DNA from: Dugong dugon
Lineage: Eukaryota; Chordata; Mammalia; Sirenia; Dugongidae
Direction of reading: 5' to 3'
DNA length: 64,000 nt
NCBI GenBank assembly: GCA_030035585.1
Contig: CM057462.1
Coordinates: 140,146,734-140,210,733, forward strand
The notes below the pieces were generated by a model, which saw only the letters and a program-made list of their open reading frames with translations, ran no database searches and was not told where the DNA came from. Numbering within the stretch: the first letter of the stretch is position 1; the number at the start of each line of letters is the position of its first letter. This document shows, in pieces, positions 59,875 to 64,000 of this stretch. Position numbers and translations under genes: made by a program.

Positions 59875-59998
59875 ATGTAAGTATCTATTTTTATATTTTT
59901 TTTATTGTACTTCAGGTGAAGGTTTACAGAACAAATAGTCTCTCATTAAACAGTCAGTACACATATTGTTTTATGACATTGGTTAGATGTAAGTATCT
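59875..59998 (-). mobile_element. 100-bp L1 tail insertion with perfect 12-bp duplication
   Basis: 59887-59986 is only the last 100 bases of an L1 (minus strand), with TTTATTGTACTTCAGGTGAA at its 3' end. It lies between identical ATGTAAGTATCT at 59875-59886 and 59987-59998. Its sequence matches the last module of the L1 'A' 3' UTR (33448-33545). Confidence 0.93.
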
Positions 59999-60141
59999 TT
60001 AATCCATCAACTCCTCGAAAATGCCCACAGTCTTTTCCTAATTATCCTAAAGAAATCTTCTGAAGAAGAGCATACTAATGATGAAAGTGGTTCTTCAGCT
60101 TTTGGTTTATCATACACAAAATTTAGGAACTATAAAAATGT

Positions 60142-60250
60142 GAAGCCCTGGTGGCACAGTGGTTAAGAGCTCGGCTGTGAACCAAAGAGTTCAGCAGTTC
60201 AAATCCACCAGCCGCTCCTTAGAAACCCTATGGGGCAGTTCTACTCTGTG
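60142..60250 (+). mobile_element. AfroSINE lacking its 3' end
   Basis: GAAGCCCTGGTGGCACAGTG through GGGGCAGTTCTACTCTGTG, then abrupt loss of similarity. The RTE-shared 3' tail is missing. The head is well preserved, so this is a 3' deletion or an atypical insertion. Confidence 0.92.
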
Positions 60251-60339
60251 AAACGAATTTACTATAGTGCATCTTGATACTGTAGCACATTAAATAAAAT
60301 TTTATATGATTGGTTATTTTATAATCCAATTTAGAGGAT

Positions 60340-60485
60340 ATTCAAAATATATTGAGTCCTACAATAGTTCAGAATAATTTTATTACCTCCATTTTACATG
60401 TAACTGAAAAATCTAAAACGTTATAGAAAATATATGGCACATGTGAGGTTTAATCTAGGTTTGCTTTTACTCCAAAACCTCTGTT
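60340..60485 (+). mobile_element. Probable MIR fragment
   Basis: TTTTATTACCTCCATTTTAC, ATGTGAGGTTTAATCTAGGT and TTTACTCCAAAACCTCTGTT follow MIR order but are quite diverged. Confidence 0.5.
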
Positions 60486-61116
60486 ATTTCCAATATAGTA
60501 ACCACAGACTCTTTTCTGTTTTATATCTATAGGTAGGTTATTTACACCTGCCTAAACGTGATACTTTTAGTCATTTCTAAAAAAAGTCAGGTATCAATCT
60601 CTAAGTCAGGAGCCTATAAAAACTTCCCTTAATTAACCAACTCCTACCTCATTGGTTTTGTGGGAAGAGTAGTTGTCCGACTCTCAGTAAGATTTCTGGC
60701 AACATAAGGCAATGTATGGAACCTGGCTCCAGGCCTGATTTCTTTTTTCTACCGGAGGCTGCTGGCCCTCATAACGCAATGTTTAGACCTCATTAACAAC
60801 AAAATCAAACCCTGCTCTAGCCAACTCATTTCAGAGAAATGCTATTCTCCTGCAGCCCTGGGGCAGCTGTTATTTCTCACTCAGGTAAATGTCCAGACAA
60901 AAAACTATCCTGGCTCAAGAAACCCAGGATCTTCTTTAAAAAGGCCATAACAATTTCTTAAGATTTCATCTGGTGTCCTCAGTAAATTTCTCAAAGTGTG
61001 TATATTGGTGATTACCTAAAAATCCCAGGCCTATGTCTCCACTTGCACTTGAAAAAATTTACTAGCATTCATTTGAAAATTTAGACCAATAAATTTCACC
61101 ATGTATTAGATGTTTG
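60486..61116. other. Sequence with nothing firm
   Basis: No gene. CCTATAAAAACTTCCC at about 60611 is TATA-like, and the region could be an old LTR, but no ends or second signal were found. Confidence 0.4.
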
Positions 61117-63250
61117 TCTTTTTTTTTTTTTCTAAGTTGTGCTTTAGATGAAGGTTTACAGAGCAAATTAGTATCTCATTTAACAATTAGACTCACATTG
61201 TTTTGTGATATTGGTTGCCAACCCTGTGACCTGTCAAAATTCTCCCCTTCTCGACCTTGGGTTCCACATTTCCTTTCATCCAGTTTTCTTGCCTTCTCCT
61301 GCCTTCTCATCTTGCCGGTGGGCTGGTGTGCCATTATGACCTTGTATACATGGTTGAGCTACATACATTATTGTTTGTTTTATGGGCCTGTCTAATCTTT
61401 GGCTGAAGGGTGAACCTCAGGAGTGACTTCAGTATTGAGTTAAAATGGTGTCTGGGGGTCATACTCTTGAGGTCCTCAAGTCTCTGTCAGACCAGTAAGT
61501 CTGGTGATTTTTTGTGAGTCTGAATTTTGTTCTACACTTTTCTCCAGCTCTGTCCAGGACCCTCTATTATGATCCCTGTCAGAGCAGTCAGTGATGGTAG
61601 CTGGGCACCATCTATTGCTGGACTCAGTCTGGTGGAGACTGTGGTAGTTGTGGTCTATTAGTCCTTTGGACTAATCTTTCCCTTGTGTCTTTGGTTTTCT
61701 TCATTCTCCCTTGCTTCAGTCAGGGTGGGACAAGAGGAGTATCTTAGATGGCCGCTCACAAGCTTTAAAGACCCCAGATGCTGCTCACCAAAATAAGATG
61801 TAGAACATTTTCTTTATAAACTATATTATGCCAATTGAGCTAGATGTCACCAGAGACCATGGTCCCAAGCCCTCAGCCCAGTAATTTGGGCCCTCAAGGA
61901 GTTTGGATGTGTTCAGGAAGCTTCTCTGACTGCCTTGGTCAAGTTGTGCTGACTTCCACAGTATTGTGTACTGTCTTACCCTTCACTAAAGTTACAACGT
62001 ATCTATTTCTATTTAGTGTTTTTCCCTCCCTGCACCTCCCCTCCCAAATAACCATCAAAGATTGTTTCTTTCTCTGTGTAAACCTTTTCATGGTTTTTTA
62101 TAATAGTGGTCTCATACAGTATTTGTCTTTTTGTGATTGACTTATTTCACTCAGCATAATGCCCTCCAGATCCAACTATGTTGTGAGATGTTTTGCAGAG
62201 TCATCATTGTTCTTTGTTGTGTAGTATTGCATTGTGTGTATGGACCATAGTCTATCAATTCATCTGTTGATTGGCACTTAGGTTGTTTCCATCGTTTTGC
62301 TACTGTGAGTAATACCTCAGTGAACATAGGTGTGCATATGTCTATTTGTGTGGCCTCTCTTATTTCTCTAATGAATATTCCCAGGAGTGGTATTGCTGGA
62401 TCGTATGGTATTTCTATTTTTAGGTTTTTAAGGAAGTGCCATGTCATTTTCCAAAATGGTTGTACCATTTTACATTCCCACCAGCAGTGCATAAGAGTTC
62501 CAAGCTCCCCTCAGCCTCTCCAACATAGTTATTTTCTGTTGTTTTTTGATTCATGGCAGTAATCTTGGGGTGAGATGGTATCTCATCGTGGTTTGGATTT
62601 GCATTTCTCTGATGGCTAGTGATTGTAAGCATTTCCTCATGTATCTGTCAGCCACTTTAATGTCTTCTTTGGTGAATTGTCTATTCATATCATTTGCCCA
62701 TTTTTTAATTGGATTGCTTGTCTTTTTGTTGTAGAGGTGCTGGATTTTCCTAAAGATTTTAGAGATTAGAGCTTTGTTGGATATGTCATAGCCAAAAATT
62801 TTTTCCCAGTCTGTAGATACTTTTTACTCTTTTGGTGAAGTCTTTTGATGAGCAAAAGTGTTTAATTTTTAGATTCCAGTTACGTAGCTTATCTTCTAGT
62901 GTTTGTGTATTGTTAGTTATGGGTTGTATCCTAGTTATGCTGTGCATTAGGACCTTTAGCATTTACTCTATTTTTTCTTCTATGATATTTATATTTTTGG
63001 TTTTATATTTAGGTCTTTTATCCATTTTGAATTAGCTTTTGTGTATGGTATGAGATATGGATCCTGTTTCAATTTTTTATAGATAGACATCCAGTTTTTT
63101 GAGCATCATTTCTTAAAAAGACTGTCTTTTCCCCATTTAGTGAACTTTAGGCCTTTGTTGAAGAACAGATGACCGCAGATGGATGGGTTTAAATGTAGGT
63201 TCTCAATTCTGTTCCATTAGTCAATGTTTTTGTTGTTGTACTGTGCCAAT
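61117..63250 (-). mobile_element. 5'-truncated L1, minus strand
   Basis: The 3' end is near 61117 (oligo(T), then AAGTTGTGCTTTAGATGAAG). The 3' UTR reaches to about 62110 and the ORF2 C-terminal part to about 63250. It is cut in ORF2 close to the truncation point of the copy at 2199-4691. No target duplication could be fixed with confidence. Confidence 0.92.
62110..63250 (-). pseudogene. L1 ORF2 C-terminal fragment
   Basis: Minus-strand 62492-62151 reads [34 protein letters not shown] and [17 protein letters not shown], the C-terminal cysteine region and beyond. The upstream part (63250-62500) is recognisable at the DNA level but broken by frame changes. The catalytic domain is not included. 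Confidence 0.88.
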
Positions 63251-63289
63251 GCTGCTTGGAGACGAGGCACTTGGCACTTGGTGCAGAGA

Positions 63290-64000
63290 GGCAGGAGGGA
63301 AGGGAGAGGATGTGATGTGCAAAGCTAAGTGGGTAAGAGAAAGAAGATTGAGAAACAGAAATGAAAAAAAAATTACCAAAAAAGGTAAAAAAAAAAAAAA
63401 ATTACAGGAAAAAAAGTAAATACAATGATGGAGTGGTGGGATTGGGTGGGTGGGGAAGGGGCAGACTCAGAGAGGCCATGTACTAGTGGCTTGGGTGGTG
63501 CAAGAGGCTAGATGTGTGGGAGAAAGAAAGCGAAAGAAGGAAAAGAGAGAGAAGAAACAAAAAACAAAAAGCAAACAAAAACAGCAACAATAAATAAATA
63601 AATATGGTTCTGATGGAGCCTGTCTTTGGGTGGGATGGAATCAGGGTGATGGCGTACTGGTGTCTCTCTCATAGGGCAGCAAAGCATGGACTGTCAGGAA
63701 AGGACAGAGGCAGTGCAGGGCCTACGTGGAAGAGAGAAGAGGAAAGTTAACAAAAATTAAAAAACATGGCACTGAGGGAGCTGGCCTGTGGCGGCATCTC
63801 AGACACTGGGAGGCCATGTGCCAGCTGCTCTCTAGCCAAGTGGTGTAGCACGGCCCATGGAGATGGGTGGGCGGCACACTGGACTAGGTGGGCAGGAGAT
63901 AGGAATTTAAAGAATGGAGAGAGAGAGAAGAAACAAAAACAAAACAAAAATATGACACTGAGGGAGCCAGCCAGTGGGGGTGGCATGGACCCTGGGAGGT
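63290..64000 (+). repeat. Diverged tandem repeat, period about 165-190 bp, continues past the window
   Basis: About four units alternate a GA-rich and A-rich half with a GC-richer half. GAGAGAGAAGAAACAAAAA occurs at 63545 and 63921 (376 bp apart, two periods), with GAGAGAAGAGGAAAG between them at 63732. ACTGAGGGAG occurs at 63771 and 63957 (186 apart). AGGCCATGT occurs at 63473 and 63811, with a related GATGGCGTACTGG near 63648. The units differ by indels. The minus-strand frame at 63747-63986 is a by-product. Confidence 0.75.

Noticed and set aside
60486..61116. Old LTR suggested by CCTATAAAAACTTCCC
   Set aside because: A single TATA-like match without a polyadenylation signal, ends or duplication is not enough.
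1..64000. Functional tRNA genes
   Set aside because: All A-box/B-box pairs seen belong to SINEs. None has a complete cloverleaf.
1..64000. CRISPR arrays, operons, bacterial or phage systems
   Set aside because: The repeats are interspersed retroelements and microsatellites. No regularly spaced direct repeats with unique spacers exist.

Overview
This window is nuclear DNA of a placental mammal and almost certainly an afrotherian, most likely an elephant. The diagnosis rests on 22 copies or fragments of a tRNA-derived SINE. It has an A-box-like TGGCGCAGTGG, a B-box-like GTTCGAATCC, and a 3' half containing GGGTTGCTATGAGTC and GAATCGACT. I recognise it as the AfroSINE family. Six LINE fragments or copies of the RTE (BovB-like) type share that same 3' end. 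Young L1 elements sit on top of mammal-wide layers (MIR, L2, L1M, hAT-like and Tigger-like DNA transposons). I see no host protein-coding gene, rRNA, functional tRNA, CRISPR or bacterial feature. The only coding sequence is retrotransposon ORFs, and all of it is broken. By my tally of intervals roughly 60% of the window is transposable element.

Layout. Positions 1-7450: an ancient L1 3' end (about 613-5160) is split by a plus-strand L1 tail (1078-1946), a minus-strand 5'-truncated L1 (2199-4691) and a SINE. A 104-bp stretch at the old L1/SINE boundary is copied again 1.58 kb downstream (6383-6486). 7100-9000: two LTR-like stretches with weak family assignment. 10040-10640: a hAT-like fragment and an RTE 5' fragment. 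12380-15869: a long-form SINE and a near full-length minus-strand RTE with matching flanks. 16409-17499: a SINE, then an 846-bp Tigger-like DNA transposon between TA dinucleotides. 20050-21495: a SINE, then an RTE whose 5' end is inverted, as expected from twin priming. 22085-25359: a SINE-split old repeat, an inverted SINE pair, an L1 tail and a SINE.

25706-42964 holds two full-length same-strand L1s. L1 'A' (26521-33570) has a perfect 18-bp target-site duplication, an ORF1 with one nonsense codon and one frameshift, and an ORF2 that keeps the FADD catalytic motif but carries several frameshifts. L1 'B' (35600-42949) has a perfect 15-bp duplication and is more decayed. Its catalytic FADD is FAGD, and about 180 bp of the reverse-transcriptase region is missing. 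42965-50710 is mostly quiet AT-rich DNA with SINEs and a MIR. 50715-55240 is a minus-strand L2 split by a minus-strand RTE. 55266-60480 holds further MIR, SINE and old L1 pieces. 61117-63250 is a minus-strand L1. 63290-64000 is a diverged tandem repeat (period about 165-190 bp) that runs off the window.

How the parts work together: the RTE elements encode an endonuclease and reverse transcriptase, and the SINEs end in the same sequence as the RTEs, so the SINEs were presumably copied by RTE machinery. The L1s supplied the separate poly(A)-tailed insertions. Target-site duplications at many junctions allow part of the insertion order to be read.
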